From NCBI GenBank assembly GCA_001941045.1, contig MSHD01000019.1, positions 3,560-50,364 on the forward strand: a stretch of 46,805 nt of DNA, read 5' to 3'. Numbering within the stretch: the first letter of the stretch is position 1; every line of letters begins with the position of its first letter. This DNA comes from Lachnospiraceae bacterium Zagget2 (GTDB lineage Bacteria; Bacillota; Clostridia; Lachnospirales; Lachnospiraceae). This document shows, one piece after another, positions 39,517-46,805 of the stretch. Position numbers and translations under genes: made by a program. A model generated the notes under the pieces. It worked only from the letters and a program-made list of their open reading frames with translations. It was not told the origin of the DNA and made no database searches.

Positions 39517-41892
39517 TTATTTGAATTCCGCAATCGTGACGCCCGCGTCCCCTTCGCCGAAGGAGCCGAGCCGATAGCTCTTTACGTATTTACAATGTTT
39601 TAAATGTTGCTGTACAGCGCTTCGCAGCGCGCCGGTTCCTTTACCGTGGACGATACGTACGCTCGGGACATGCGCGAGGTACGCGTCGTCGAGGTATTTA
39701 TCCAGTTCCGCCACTGCCTCGTCTACCGTCTTTCCAATCAGATTCAGTTCCGTGCTGACTGCGGCAGACTTGGACATGCGCAGTCCGGCACTGCCGGAAG
39801 AGCCTTTGCCTGTTCGCAGATCTTCCGCCTCCCCGAGAAATTCGAGGTCATTCACATTGACCTGTGAGCGCAGAATGCCCATCTGTACGAAGAGCTCGCC
39901 CTTCGCATTTGGCAACGTACTGACGGTTCCCTCCAGATTCAGGCTCAGCACGCGTACCCGGTCTCCGATGTGCAGCTTATCCGCCTTCGGTTTTTTCTTC
40001 GGAACGGGAGCCTTTCGCCCTGTCCCGCCGGATTGTGCGGCGTCGAGCTTCTGCCGGAGCTTCGTGCGCTCCTGTTCCATCTCCTTTATGGGGGCGCCGG
40101 CCTTGCCGTATTTATGGAAATTCCGGATCGTCTCATCGGCGTAGTCCTTGGCCTCCTGCAGAATGGCGGCTGCGCGGGTATTTGCATCGTGAAGGATTTT
40201 GTCCCGTTTCTGATCGATGTTCGCCTGCCTGCGCTGCAGTTCCTCGCGCAGTGCGCGGGCCTCCTCCCTGTCGCGCTGGATCTCCAGTTTCTCGCGCTCC
40301 AGCATGACGCGGCTGTGCTCGAGTTCAGAGATCACATCCTCGAAGCTTTCGTCCTGGGCGCTGATGTGATTCCTGGCGTCTTCGATCAGGTGCTCCGGCA
40401 GTCCGAGTCGTGAAGCGATCGCGAATGCATTGCTTTTGCCCGGAATGCCGATCAGAAGGCGATAGGTCGGGCGCAGGGATTCCACATCAAACTCGCAGCT
40501 CGCGTTTTCCACGCCCTCGGTGGAGAGCGCATAGATCTTCAGTTCGCTGTAATGGGTCGTCGCCATCGTGCGAATGCCCTGAAGCTTCAGATGGTCGAGG
40601 ATCGAGACCGCCAGTGCGGCACCCTCAGTCGGATCAGTTCCCGCGCCGAGCTCATCGAAGAGAACGAGGGAATCGAGCTGAGCCTCCTTTAATATGGAAA
40701 CGATCGTACTCATGTGCGACGAGAAGGTGCTGAGGCTCTGCTCGATACTCTGTTCATCCCCGATATCCGCGTAGACGTCTCCGAAAACAGCAAGTTCGGA
40801 ACCCTCGGAAGCTGGGATATGGAGTCCGGCCTGCCCCATCAGCGTGAAGAGCCCGACGGTCTTCAAAGAGACGGTCTTGCCGCCTGTGTTCGGGCCGGTC
40901 ACGATCAGCAGATGGAAGTCGTCGCCGAGACGAACGGAGATCGGAACCGCTTTTTTCGGATCGAGCAGCGGATGACGTCCATTCTTGATCGAAAGACGCC
41001 GCTGATCATTGAAGACAGGGCGCACCGCGTCCATGTCCTTCGCGAGCATCGCGCGCGCGAAGATGAAGTCCAGTTCGACCAGCAGATCGTAGTCGCCCGC
41101 GATCTCGTCCGCCCAGGCGGCGGTCTTTTCACTTAAGCTGGCAAGGATCCGCTCGATCTCCTGCTGTTCCTTCAGCAGCAGCTCCCGGAATTCATTATTC
41201 AGACGGACCACCGCCATCGGCTCGATAAACAGTGTGGAGCCGGTCGAGCTCTGGTCGTGGATGACGCCCTGCACCTGTCCGCGGTACTCGGCCTTGACGG
41301 GCAGACAGTATCGTCCGTCCCGCATCGTGATCACCGGATCCTGAAGATAGCTGCGTGCGGAGCCGTTTACCATGGAGTTCAGCGTGTTGTGCACGCGGTC
41401 GTTCATCTGGCGCATCGAGCGGCGCAGCTGCATAAGGGTGCTGCTGGCGTCGTCCGCCATCTCATCATCTGAGAGAATGCAGCGCCGGATCTCCGCAGCC
41501 AGGCCGGGAAGCGGATCGAGAAAGCCGAAGGGCTCGTCGAGGGAATCTCCCGGCGTATCCTCGTCTTCCCGAACACCGTAGCGGCGCAGCTTATCTGTAG
41601 TCTCGAGCAGGGAGAGGATACGGCGCAGCTCTCCCATGCCGAGCACGCCGCCGATCGCGAGGCGCTTCATCGAATCGCGCACGTCCCGGATGCCGCTAAA
41701 AGATACGCTGCCCTTCCGGTAAATGCGGCGCAGGGCGTCCGCGGTCTGAGTCTGCATGCGTTCGATCTCCCACAGCGAGGAGGAGGGAACGAGATGCAGG
41801 CAGAGCTCCTTCGCGCCCGGCGAGGCGGCACGCGCTGCGAGCATTTCTCTTATTTTATCAAATTCAAGCGTTTTCAAGACTTTCTGATTCAT
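39517..41892 (-). CDS. mutS2: MutS2 family DNA/RNA-structure ATPase
   Basis: This 791-residue protein is MutS2, which in Firmicutes suppresses homologous recombination or rescues collided ribosomes. It lacks the mismatch-recognition domain of MutS. The clamp/lever helices cover about 1-300; the ATPase has Walker A IVTGPNTGGKTVSLKTVGL and Walker B SLVLFDELGAGTDPTEGAA. A long coiled-coil follows (SELEHSRVMLEREKLEIQRD), then a basic KOW-like region and the C-terminal Smr domain with the conserved HGKGTGALR. The Smr start reads ELNLIGK where LDLR/LDLH-type motifs are common, so nuclease activity may be changed. It lies 20 bases upstream of the response-regulator gene. Confidence 0.95.
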   Translation of the reverse strand: MNQKVLKTLEFDKIREMLAARAASPGAKELCLHLVPSSSLWEIERMQTQTADALRRIYRKGSVSFSGIRDVRDSMKRLAIGGVLGMGELRRILSLLETTDKLRRYGVREDEDTPGDSLDEPFGFLDPLPGLAAEIRRCILSDDEMADDASSTLMQLRRSMRQMNDRVHNTLNSMVNGSARSYLQDPVITMRDGRYCLPVKAEYRGQVQGVIHDQSSTGSTLFIEPMAVVRLNNEFRELLLKEQQEIERILASLSEKTAAWADEIAGDYDLLVELDFIFARAMLAKDMDAVRPVFNDQRRLSIKNGRHPLLDPKKAVPISVRLGDDFHLLIVTGPNTGGKTVSLKTVGLFTLMGQAGLHIPASEGSELAVFGDVYADIGDEQSIEQSLSTFSSHMSTIVSILKEAQLDSLVLFDELGAGTDPTEGAALAVSILDHLKLQGIRTMATTHYSELKIYALSTEGVENASCEFDVESLRPTYRLLIGIPGKSNAFAIASRLGLPEHLIEDARNHISAQDESFEDVISELEHSRVMLEREKLEIQRDREEARALREELQRRQANIDQKRDKILHDANTRAAAILQEAKDYADETIRNFHKYGKAGAPIKEMEQERTKLRQKLDAAQSGGTGRKAPVPKKKPKADKLHIGDRVRVLSLNLEGTVSTLPNAKGELFVQMGILRSQVNVNDLEFLGEAEDLRTGKGSSGSAGLRMSKSAAVSTELNLIGKTVDEAVAELDKYLDDAYLAHVPSVRIVHGKGTGALRSAVQQHLKHCKYVKSYRLGSFGEGDAGVTIAEFK

Positions 41893-42016
41893 GCCTCAAG
41901 TATGAATGATTTCGGGGAAAAAATCAATGCTTTTGTAATTTTGTGGACATTGATAAGGAAAAATGATAAACTGTTTGCGATGAGACGAAAGTGCGCATGT
42001 TCCGATGGAGGATCCT

Positions 42017-43312
42017 ATGGGGGAAGATAAAAGGGACGAGAACGGCAATTTCTCATTTATGAATGAGAAGGTCAAGCAGAAACCGATTTATCAGAATCCG
42101 CTGTTCCGCAGGGCGGTTACGGCTGTCGTCTGCGGCGTTCTTTTTGCGGCGGCGGCGTTGCTCGTCTGGGCGCTCCTGCTGCCGGCAGTGCAGGGAGAGA
42201 CGGAGTCGGAGGTGGAGCTTCAGCCTATCGAGCTTGCAGAGGATGATTCGACGGCAGAGGATACACAGACGACGGAGGCGGAAGAGGAAGAGCCCGAAGA
42301 GTCTGAGTCGACGGTCTATATCACGGAGACGATCAGCCTGGAGCTGGAGGACTATGAAAAGCTGTACCAGCAGCTGTCCGTGCTCGCTTCAAGCGTGCAG
42401 AAAAGTCTGGTCAATATTTCCGTCGTGTCGGAGAATACGGACTGGTTCGAGGAAACCTTCACGACGCAGAACTCGGTCAGCGGCATGCTGGTCGGGGATA
42501 ATGGACTGGAGATACTGATTCTGACCGAGTATGATGCGGTCAACGGTGGTGATGAATATGTGATCACTTTTTATGATTACACGACAGCGTCCGGCACCTT
42601 GAAAAAATATGACCGGAATACCGGTCTTGCCGCGATCAGTGTCAATCTCAGCGATGTCTCAGATTCCACACGGGAAATCATTACCTACGCGGAGCTGGGT
42701 TCTTCGAAGTCGCTACGAAGCGGTCAGCCGGTGCTGGCGGTGGGTAATCCGCTGGGAAGTTATGGATCCATGCTCTCCGGAAGCCTGACCTCTGTCACGC
42801 AGACAGCCTCCCTTTATGATGGGAGTTATAATATACTGACCACAGATATTGCGATGGCGGACGGCGGCAGCGGCGTGCTGATCAGCTGGAGCGGGCAGGT
42901 TGTCGGGCTGATTCAGAGTCAGTGTGAGGTTAATGCGCAGGAGGATACGATTCAGGCCTATGGCATTTCTGATATGAAGGATATTATTGAACATCTGTCA
43001 AACAGCCAGGATATCGTGTATATGGGCATTATCGGGGCGGATGTGACGACATCGGTGTCCGAGTCGGAGAATATTCCGGTCGGCGTCTATGTGTCCGAGG
43101 TGGGGATGGACTCCCCGGCTCTCCGGGCGGGCATCCAGCCGGGCAACATCATCGTTTCCATGAGCGGACAGACGGTGACGAATTTAAGCGATATGAAGTC
43201 CATTCTGCTCAAATGCTCGAATGATCAGACGATCCAGGTGGTCTGCAAGCGGCTGGAAAAGACAGAATATCAGGATCTGGAGCTGACCGTGGACCTGAAG
43301 ACTCTGCAATGA
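42017..43312 (+). CDS. HtrA-like membrane protein lacking catalytic residues (S1C pseudoprotease with PDZ domain)
   Basis: This 431-residue membrane protein has the HtrA layout: a short basic cytoplasmic N-terminus, one transmembrane helix (VTAVVCGVLFAAAALLVWAL), an acidic linker, a trypsin-like domain (about 115-330) and a C-terminal PDZ domain (DSPALRAGIQPGNIIVSMSG). The usual ILTNNHVV histidine site is ILTEYDAV, and the triad aspartate stretch (TDLAVL) is TGLAAI. The serine loop reads ADGGSGVLI, without the normal GNSGGPL. It should therefore be proteolytically inactive or very weak. The start at 42017 has GGAGG; an ATG at 42005 precedes that site. It may be a scaffold or sensor at the membrane. 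Confidence 0.85.
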   Translation: MGEDKRDENGNFSFMNEKVKQKPIYQNPLFRRAVTAVVCGVLFAAAALLVWALLLPAVQGETESEVELQPIELAEDDSTAEDTQTTEAEEEEPEESESTVYITETISLELEDYEKLYQQLSVLASSVQKSLVNISVVSENTDWFEETFTTQNSVSGMLVGDNGLEILILTEYDAVNGGDEYVITFYDYTTASGTLKKYDRNTGLAAISVNLSDVSDSTREIITYAELGSSKSLRSGQPVLAVGNPLGSYGSMLSGSLTSVTQTASLYDGSYNILTTDIAMADGGSGVLISWSGQVVGLIQSQCEVNAQEDTIQAYGISDMKDIIEHLSNSQDIVYMGIIGADVTTSVSESENIPVGVYVSEVGMDSPALRAGIQPGNIIVSMSGQTVTNLSDMKSILLKCSNDQTIQVVCKRLEKTEYQDLELTVDLKTLQ

Positions 43313-43337
43313 TGAATAATAAGGGAGAATGAAGAGA

Positions 43338-44282
43338 ATGAAATATATTGAATCGTTCCGCGAAGGGGAACGGGTTTCCGGTATTTATCTGTGTAAATCA
43401 CGCCAGAGTGCACTGACCAAGTCCGGGAAAGCCTATGAAAATGTGGTTTTTCAGGATAAGACCGGCGTGGCGGACGGGAAAATCTGGGATCCGAACTCGC
43501 AGGGGATCGCGGACTTTGCCGCGTTGGACTATGTGGACATCGTAGCGGATGTGACGAGCTTTCAGGGACAGCTGCAGCTGAATGTGAAGCGGGTACGTAA
43601 GGCAAAAGAGGGCGAGTATAACCCGGTTGACTATCTGCCTGTCAGCAGCAAGGATATTGACGTGATGTATCAGGAGCTGCTCGGCTATGTGCGGCAGGTG
43701 AAGAACCCGTATCTGTCAAAGCTTCTGAATAATATCTTTGTGGAAGATCAGGACTTTGTCCGCGCCTTTCGTTTCAGCAGCGCGGCCAAGACGGTTCACC
43801 ACGGTTTTGTGGGCGGTCTCCTGGAGCACACCTTAAGCGTCACGAAACTCTGCGAATATTATGTGAAGCATTATCCGATGCTGGACGCCGATCTTCTGTA
43901 CACGGCGGCGATGTGCCACGATATCGGAAAGGTGAGCGAGCTGTCGGCTTTTCCGGAGAATGATTATACCGATGAGGGACAGCTGCTCGGCCATATCATG
44001 ATCGGAGCGGAGATGGTGGGAGAGCGTATCCGTAAGATTCCCGGTTTTCCGGTGAAGCTCGCGAACGAGCTTAAGCATTGCATCCTGGCGCATCATGGGG
44101 AGCTGGAGTATGGTTCGCCGAAGAAGCCGGCGCTTCTGGAGGCGGTGGCGCTGAACTTTGCGGATAATACGGACGCGCATCTGGAGACGATGATCGAGGC
44201 GCTGCAGGCGGCCGGGGATAAGCAGGGGTGGCTCGGCTACAATCGGTTCTTCGAATCGAATATCCGCAGGACGGGGAAGTGA
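43338..44282 (+). CDS. yhaM: YhaM-type 3'-5' exoribonuclease (HD domain)
   Basis: This 314-residue protein resembles YhaM, a 3'-5' exonuclease of Gram-positive bacteria active on RNA and single-stranded DNA. The N-terminal OB-fold (about 1-95) includes KSGKAYENVVFQDKTGVADG, which binds nucleic acid. The HD domain follows with HHGFVGGLLEHTLSV (first metal-binding His region), AAMCHDIGKVSEL (His-Asp), HIMIGAEMVGERI and LAHHGELEYGSPKKP. ATG at 43329 is in frame, but GGGAG directly precedes it; the ATG at 43338 has a 10-base spacing and starts MKYIESF. It begins 25 bases after the HtrA-like gene and is followed by an rRNA methyltransferase gene, a likely operon. Confidence 0.9.
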   Translation: MKYIESFREGERVSGIYLCKSRQSALTKSGKAYENVVFQDKTGVADGKIWDPNSQGIADFAALDYVDIVADVTSFQGQLQLNVKRVRKAKEGEYNPVDYLPVSSKDIDVMYQELLGYVRQVKNPYLSKLLNNIFVEDQDFVRAFRFSSAAKTVHHGFVGGLLEHTLSVTKLCEYYVKHYPMLDADLLYTAAMCHDIGKVSELSAFPENDYTDEGQLLGHIMIGAEMVGERIRKIPGFPVKLANELKHCILAHHGELEYGSPKKPALLEAVALNFADNTDAHLETMIEALQAAGDKQGWLGYNRFFESNIRRTGK

Positions 44283-44291
44283 GAGGGTCGC

Positions 44292-45656
44292 ATGAAAAAG
44301 GACGATCTTGTTATATTAAATATAGATGATATGAGCACGGAGGGCGAAGGCATCGGCAGAGTCGATGGCTTCGCTATCTTTGTTAAGGACGCCGTGAAGG
44401 GGGACCTGGTTGAGGCGAAGGTCATGAAGATGAAGAAGCAGTATGGCTTTGCGCGTCTGATGCGAGTAATCGAACCTTCGCCGCTGCGGGTCGAGCCGCG
44501 TTGTCCGCATGCGAGGCGCTGCGGGGGTTGCCAGCTGCAGGCGATGAGCTATGCGGCGCAGCTCGATTTCAAGGCAGATAAGGTCTGGAATAATCTGCGG
44601 CGCATCGGCGGCCTGACGGATCTGGAGAGACCGGAGATTATGGGGATGGAGGATCCCTGGCGCTACCGCAATAAGGCGCAGTTCCCGTTTGGCACAGATC
44701 GTGAGGGGTGCATTGTGACCGGTTTCTACGCGGCGCGCAGCCACACGATCATTCCCTGTACGGAGTGCCTGATCGGGGTGGAGGAAAATCGTCCGATTCT
44801 GGAAAAGATTCTTTCTCATATGGAGAAATACAGCATTCCGGCTTATGACGAACAGAGCGGGAAGGGGCTGCTGCGGCATGTGCTGATCCGCAAGGGCTTC
44901 GCGACAGGGGAGCTTATGGTCTGCCTGATCCTGAACGGGAGAAAATTCCCTGCGATGGAGGAGTTGGTCGCTTCACTGTGCGAGCTCCCGGGGATGACGA
45001 GCATTTCCGTGAATGTCAATACGCAGAATACGAATGTGATCATGGGTTCCGAGACGATACCGGTCTGGGGGCAGGCGTATATTACGGATGCGATCGGCGA
45101 CATCCGCTATCAGATTTCACCGCGCTCTTTCTATCAGGTCAATCCCCTGCAGACGGAGAAGCTCTACCGGACTGCTCTGGAATTTGCCGATCTTACTGGG
45201 AATGAAACGGTCTGGGATCTCTACTGCGGCATCGGTACGATTTCTCTGTTTCTCGCGCAGAAGGCGTGGAAGGTTTACGGTGTGGAGGTCGTGCCGGAGG
45301 CCATCGCCGATGCGCGCCGCAACGCGGCGCTGAACGGAATCGACAATGTGGAATTTTTCGTCGGAAAAGCCGAGGAGATTCTGCCTGAAAAATATGAGCG
45401 CGAGGGCATCCGCGCAGATGTGATCGTCGTCGACCCGCCGCGGAAGGGCTGCGACGAGGCGGCGCTTCAAACCATGGAGGAGATGCAGCCGGAGCGGATC
45501 GTGTACGTGAGCTGCGATAGCGCGACGCTCGCGCGGGATGTGAAAAGGCTTGGGGAACTGGGCTATGAAGTGAGGAAGGTAAAGGCCTGCGATATGTTCC
45601 CCCAGGGAGTGGCGGTGGAAACATGCGTTCTCTTAACGAAATCAAGCGAAGCGTAG
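44292..45656 (+). CDS. rlmD: 23S rRNA (uracil-5-)-methyltransferase, RlmD/RlmCD type
   Basis: This 454-residue S-adenosylmethionine enzyme methylates uracil in 23S rRNA, as RlmD or the dual-site RlmCD of Firmicutes. An N-terminal TRAM domain (about 1-60: GEGIGRVDGFAIFVKDAVKG) is followed by the iron-sulfur cysteines in CPHARRCGGCQLQAMSY and a later IPCTECL. The methyltransferase core has VWDLYCGIGTISLFLAQKA, VDPPRKGCDEAAL and the catalytic cysteine in IVYVSCDSATLARDV. It starts 9 bases after yhaM with GAGGG. A roughly 85-base stretch after the stop stays open in a second frame, but no frame shift was demonstrated. RNA processing genes yhaM and rlmD are neighbours here. Confidence 0.93.
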   Translation: MKKDDLVILNIDDMSTEGEGIGRVDGFAIFVKDAVKGDLVEAKVMKMKKQYGFARLMRVIEPSPLRVEPRCPHARRCGGCQLQAMSYAAQLDFKADKVWNNLRRIGGLTDLERPEIMGMEDPWRYRNKAQFPFGTDREGCIVTGFYAARSHTIIPCTECLIGVEENRPILEKILSHMEKYSIPAYDEQSGKGLLRHVLIRKGFATGELMVCLILNGRKFPAMEELVASLCELPGMTSISVNVNTQNTNVIMGSETIPVWGQAYITDAIGDIRYQISPRSFYQVNPLQTEKLYRTALEFADLTGNETVWDLYCGIGTISLFLAQKAWKVYGVEVVPEAIADARRNAALNGIDNVEFFVGKAEEILPEKYEREGIRADVIVVDPPRKGCDEAALQTMEEMQPERIVYVSCDSATLARDVKRLGELGYEVRKVKACDMFPQGVAVETCVLLTKSSEA

Positions 45657-45741
45657 ATACACGCCTGAGAAAGAAGAGGCGATTGTTGACGCATTGCAGT
45701 ATGCCAGGGATATGGTTGGTGTACATGGGTTGCCAGATTGA

Positions 45742-45770
45742 TTGACAAATAATTTAGACTGTTTTATCAT
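45742..45770 (+). promoter_or_regulatory. Promoter of the CsoR-type regulator
   Basis: Consensus TTGACA (45742-45747), 17 bases, then TATCAT (45765-45770). A metal-regulator-like dyad lies at the expected transcription start, 45777-45792. Confidence 0.75.
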
Positions 45771-45776
45771 GTACAC

Positions 45777-45792
45777 ATACACCCTGGTGTAT
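45777..45792. promoter_or_regulatory. Putative CsoR-type operator at the csoR promoter
   Basis: ATACACC and GGTGTAT are a perfect 7-bp inverted repeat separated by CT. It lies on the transcription start of the regulator, the usual place for autorepression. A related dyad (ATACCC/GGGTAT) is found before the DtxR-type gene at 46309-46324. Confidence 0.65.
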
Positions 45793-45812
45793 ATGATCGA
45801 GAGGAAATAGAA

Positions 45813-46088
45813 ATGAGAGAATGTATGGATGCGGAGAATCTGCACCGCAGGCTGAAAAAAATAATTGGACAGGTACAGGCTATTGATCGGATGATCGACG
45901 AGGACATTCCCTGTGAAGATATTCTGGCACAGATCAATGCGGCGAAATCCGCTCTGCATGGGTGCGGTAAAGTTGTACTTGAGGGACATATTCAGCATTG
46001 TGTGCGAAACGGGATTGAGCATGGGGACGCTGATAAAACGATTGCTGATTTCACGAAAGCAGTGGAGCGCTTCGCAAATATGGGATGA
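45813..46088 (+). CDS. csoR: CsoR/RcnR-family metal-sensing repressor
   Basis: This 91-residue all-helical repressor belongs to the DUF156 family, which includes copper-sensing CsoR, nickel-sensing RcnR and formaldehyde-sensing FrmR. The helical core starts with LHRRLKKIIGQVQAIDRMID. The three CsoR-like metal ligands are present: Cys34 in IPCEDIL, His59 and Cys63 in GHIQHC (the Cys-His-x3-Cys pattern of copper sensors). Extra cysteines at 4 and 51 are unusual. It is driven by a near-consensus promoter with a dyad operator at the start. No copper exporter is visible next to it; the next gene is a DtxR-type regulator with a similar dyad. The sensed metal is inferred, so the symbol is tentative. 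Confidence 0.88.
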   Translation: MRECMDAENLHRRLKKIIGQVQAIDRMIDEDIPCEDILAQINAAKSALHGCGKVVLEGHIQHCVRNGIEHGDADKTIADFTKAVERFANMG

Positions 46089-46168
46089 TTCCGAATGTTT
46101 TTAGGATTTCGGGAGCGCAGAGCGCGTAGAAATCCGTGGTATCATATAATTTATAAAATATTCAACAC

Positions 46169-46197
46169 AAAAGCAGCCGTTCATGGCTGCTTTTGTT
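46169..46197 (+). terminator. Intrinsic terminator after the CsoR-type gene
   Basis: AAAAGCAGCC (46169-46178) and GGCTGCTTTT (46185-46194) form a perfect 10-bp stem with a 6-base loop, followed by GTT. The roughly 260-base gap between the two regulator genes otherwise holds the next promoter and operator and no gene. Confidence 0.9.
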
Positions 46198-46272
46198 ATT
46201 TCCTGGGAATGTATCATTTCATCTATATCAGAATCAAATCTGTTAGCACCTCCTAATCTTCATGCAGACTGC

Positions 46273-46302
46273 TTGACATTCCAATACCCCTATATGTATA
46301 AT
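46273..46302 (+). promoter_or_regulatory. Promoter of the DtxR/MntR-type regulator
   Basis: Consensus TTGACA (46273-46278), 18 bases, then a perfect TATAAT (46297-46302). The dyad operator starts 7 bases after the -10 box. Confidence 0.75.
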
Positions 46303-46308
46303 AAGCCC

Positions 46309-46324
46309 ATACCCGCACGGGTAT
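46309..46324. promoter_or_regulatory. Putative metal-regulator operator (ATACCC-N4-GGGTAT)
   Basis: ATACCC and GGGTAT form a perfect 6-bp dyad around GCAC, on the expected transcription start. TACCC-N4-GGGTA is close to the G/C-tract operators of CsoR-type repressors, pointing to control by the CsoR-like protein encoded just upstream. AATACCCC at 46283-46290 is a half-site between -35 and -10. Confidence 0.65.
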
Positions 46325-46348
46325 AAACCGGATGAGCAGGGAACGTCG

Positions 46349-46765
46349 ATGAACGATACACAAAAAAATCGCATGAACCAGATTCGCCAGGAGTCCAGGG
46401 AGGATTATCTGGAAGCTCTGTTTCTGCTTCTCAAGAATCAAAACGAGATACGGTCTTCCGATCTTGCGTCCTTTATGGGCTTTTCCAGAGCCAGTGTCAG
46501 CCAGGCAGTTTTGTCACTGGAACGGGATGGTTTTCTTTTTATGGATGAAAAGTATTGTCTTCATCTGACAGAGAAAGGCTCACTGACCGCCGAGAGAACA
46601 CATCGCAAACACATTTTTTTCGAGGAAAATCTGGTGCTTGCCGGTGTCGATCCTGTTTTGGCAGACAGAGAAGGAAGCAGGATGGGCCATGCGCTCAGCA
46701 ATGAAAGCTTTGAACGGATTGCGGCGGGCGGTATGCGAAAAGAGGAGGAACTTAAGCTCATATGA
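46349..46765 (+). CDS. DtxR/MntR-family metal-dependent transcriptional regulator
   Basis: This 138-residue protein is a DtxR/MntR-type repressor that uses a divalent metal as co-repressor. The N-terminal winged helix has SREDYLEALFLLLKNQNEIR and SSDLASFMGFSRASVSQAVL, then a wing with LTEKGS. The dimer/metal domain has ERTHRKHIFFEENLVLAGVD and a C-terminal GSRMGHALSNESFERIA; the His of GHALS and the Glu of FFEEN are candidate metal ligands. It is shorter than full DtxR proteins and lacks the SH3-like domain, as in MntR. It has its own promoter with a CsoR-like dyad and overlaps a following gene by 4 bases. Confidence 0.88.
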   Translation: MNDTQKNRMNQIRQESREDYLEALFLLLKNQNEIRSSDLASFMGFSRASVSQAVLSLERDGFLFMDEKYCLHLTEKGSLTAERTHRKHIFFEENLVLAGVDPVLADREGSRMGHALSNESFERIAAGGMRKEEELKLI

Positions 46766-46805
46766 AAGCAGTGATTTCCAGACTTGAATGGGTATTGGAA
46801 TTAGG
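46762..46805 (+). CDS. Start of an unidentified gene (cut by the window end)
   Basis: Fourteen codons are visible (MKAVISRLEWVLEL). The ATG overlaps the stop of the DtxR-type gene (ATGA), and AGGAGGAA lies 11 bases upstream, so it is a real co-transcribed gene. The visible part is too short to name it; a metal transporter would fit the context. Confidence 0.6.
   Translation, partial: MKAVISRLEWVLEL

Noticed and set aside
41899-41927. A mutS2 promoter, TTGATT-17-CATACT on the minus strand
   Set aside because: It would put the transcription start on the start codon, leaving no room for the ribosome-binding site. Either translation starts further in or the match is chance.
1-46805. tRNA, rRNA, CRISPR arrays, prophage or insertion sequences
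   Set aside because: No cloverleaf-like clusters with conserved tRNA arms, no spaced direct repeats, no integrase, transposase or phage structural genes were recognised on reading both strands.

Overview
The window looks like a chromosomal segment of an anaerobic, spore-former-related Firmicute, most likely a Lachnospiraceae-type gut Clostridium. The evidence is the set of genes: SpoVG, DnaD/DnaI-type primosome proteins, MutS2, YhaM, a GlgC/GlgD pair, a multidomain flavodiiron protein and lipoboxes typical of Gram-positive lipoproteins. Shine-Dalgarno sequences are strong (AAGGAGG) and promoters resemble sigma-A sites. Coding DNA is fairly GC-rich. The RhuM-family gene (29.7-30.7 kb) is clearly richer in AT. 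No rRNA, tRNA, CRISPR array or insertion sequence was recognised.

1-13.8 kb is a catabolic and transport locus. It begins inside an RbsA-type ATPase, followed by an RbsC-type permease, an RbsB-type lipoprotein and a cyclase-family hydrolase, closed by a terminator. A FadR-type GntR regulator follows. Then comes a long collinear group: short-chain dehydrogenase, transaldolase-like protein, a complete branched-chain-amino-acid-type (Liv) ABC importer, and a sugar-phosphate isomerase/epimerase-like TIM barrel. A second, paralogous transaldolase-like gene has its own promoter. The regulator promoter and the operon promoter share the motif AAAGTTGTAWTACC just downstream of their -10 boxes, which suggests one repressor controls both. 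The substrate is unknown. Two importers of different classes plus two transaldolase paralogues make this the best candidate here for an undescribed pathway.

13.8-23.5 kb holds a small membrane-anchored protein, a trigger-factor-like lipoprotein and class II fructose-bisphosphate aldolase. On the minus strand it holds an unusual PRPP-synthetase-like / ATP-grasp / esterase operon, the dnaD-dnaI primosome pair and murC. A cluster of DnaA-box-like sequences lies between murC and dnaD. 23.5-29.5 kb has glgC-glgD-spoVG, a LysR regulator divergent from a 27-residue ORF, and a four-domain flavodiiron protein.

29.6-46.8 kb has a RhuM-family gene, two uncharacterised proteins, an M29 aminopeptidase and a single-chain aconitase-family hydratase whose promoter lies inside the preceding terminator. 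It continues with a two-component system, mutS2, an HtrA-like protein lacking triad residues, yhaM and a 23S rRNA uracil methyltransferase. The window ends with a CsoR-type metal sensor and a DtxR/MntR-type regulator. Each of these two has a dyad operator, and the dyads resemble one another.

All calls come from reading the sequence and from knowledge of the families. No database search was run.
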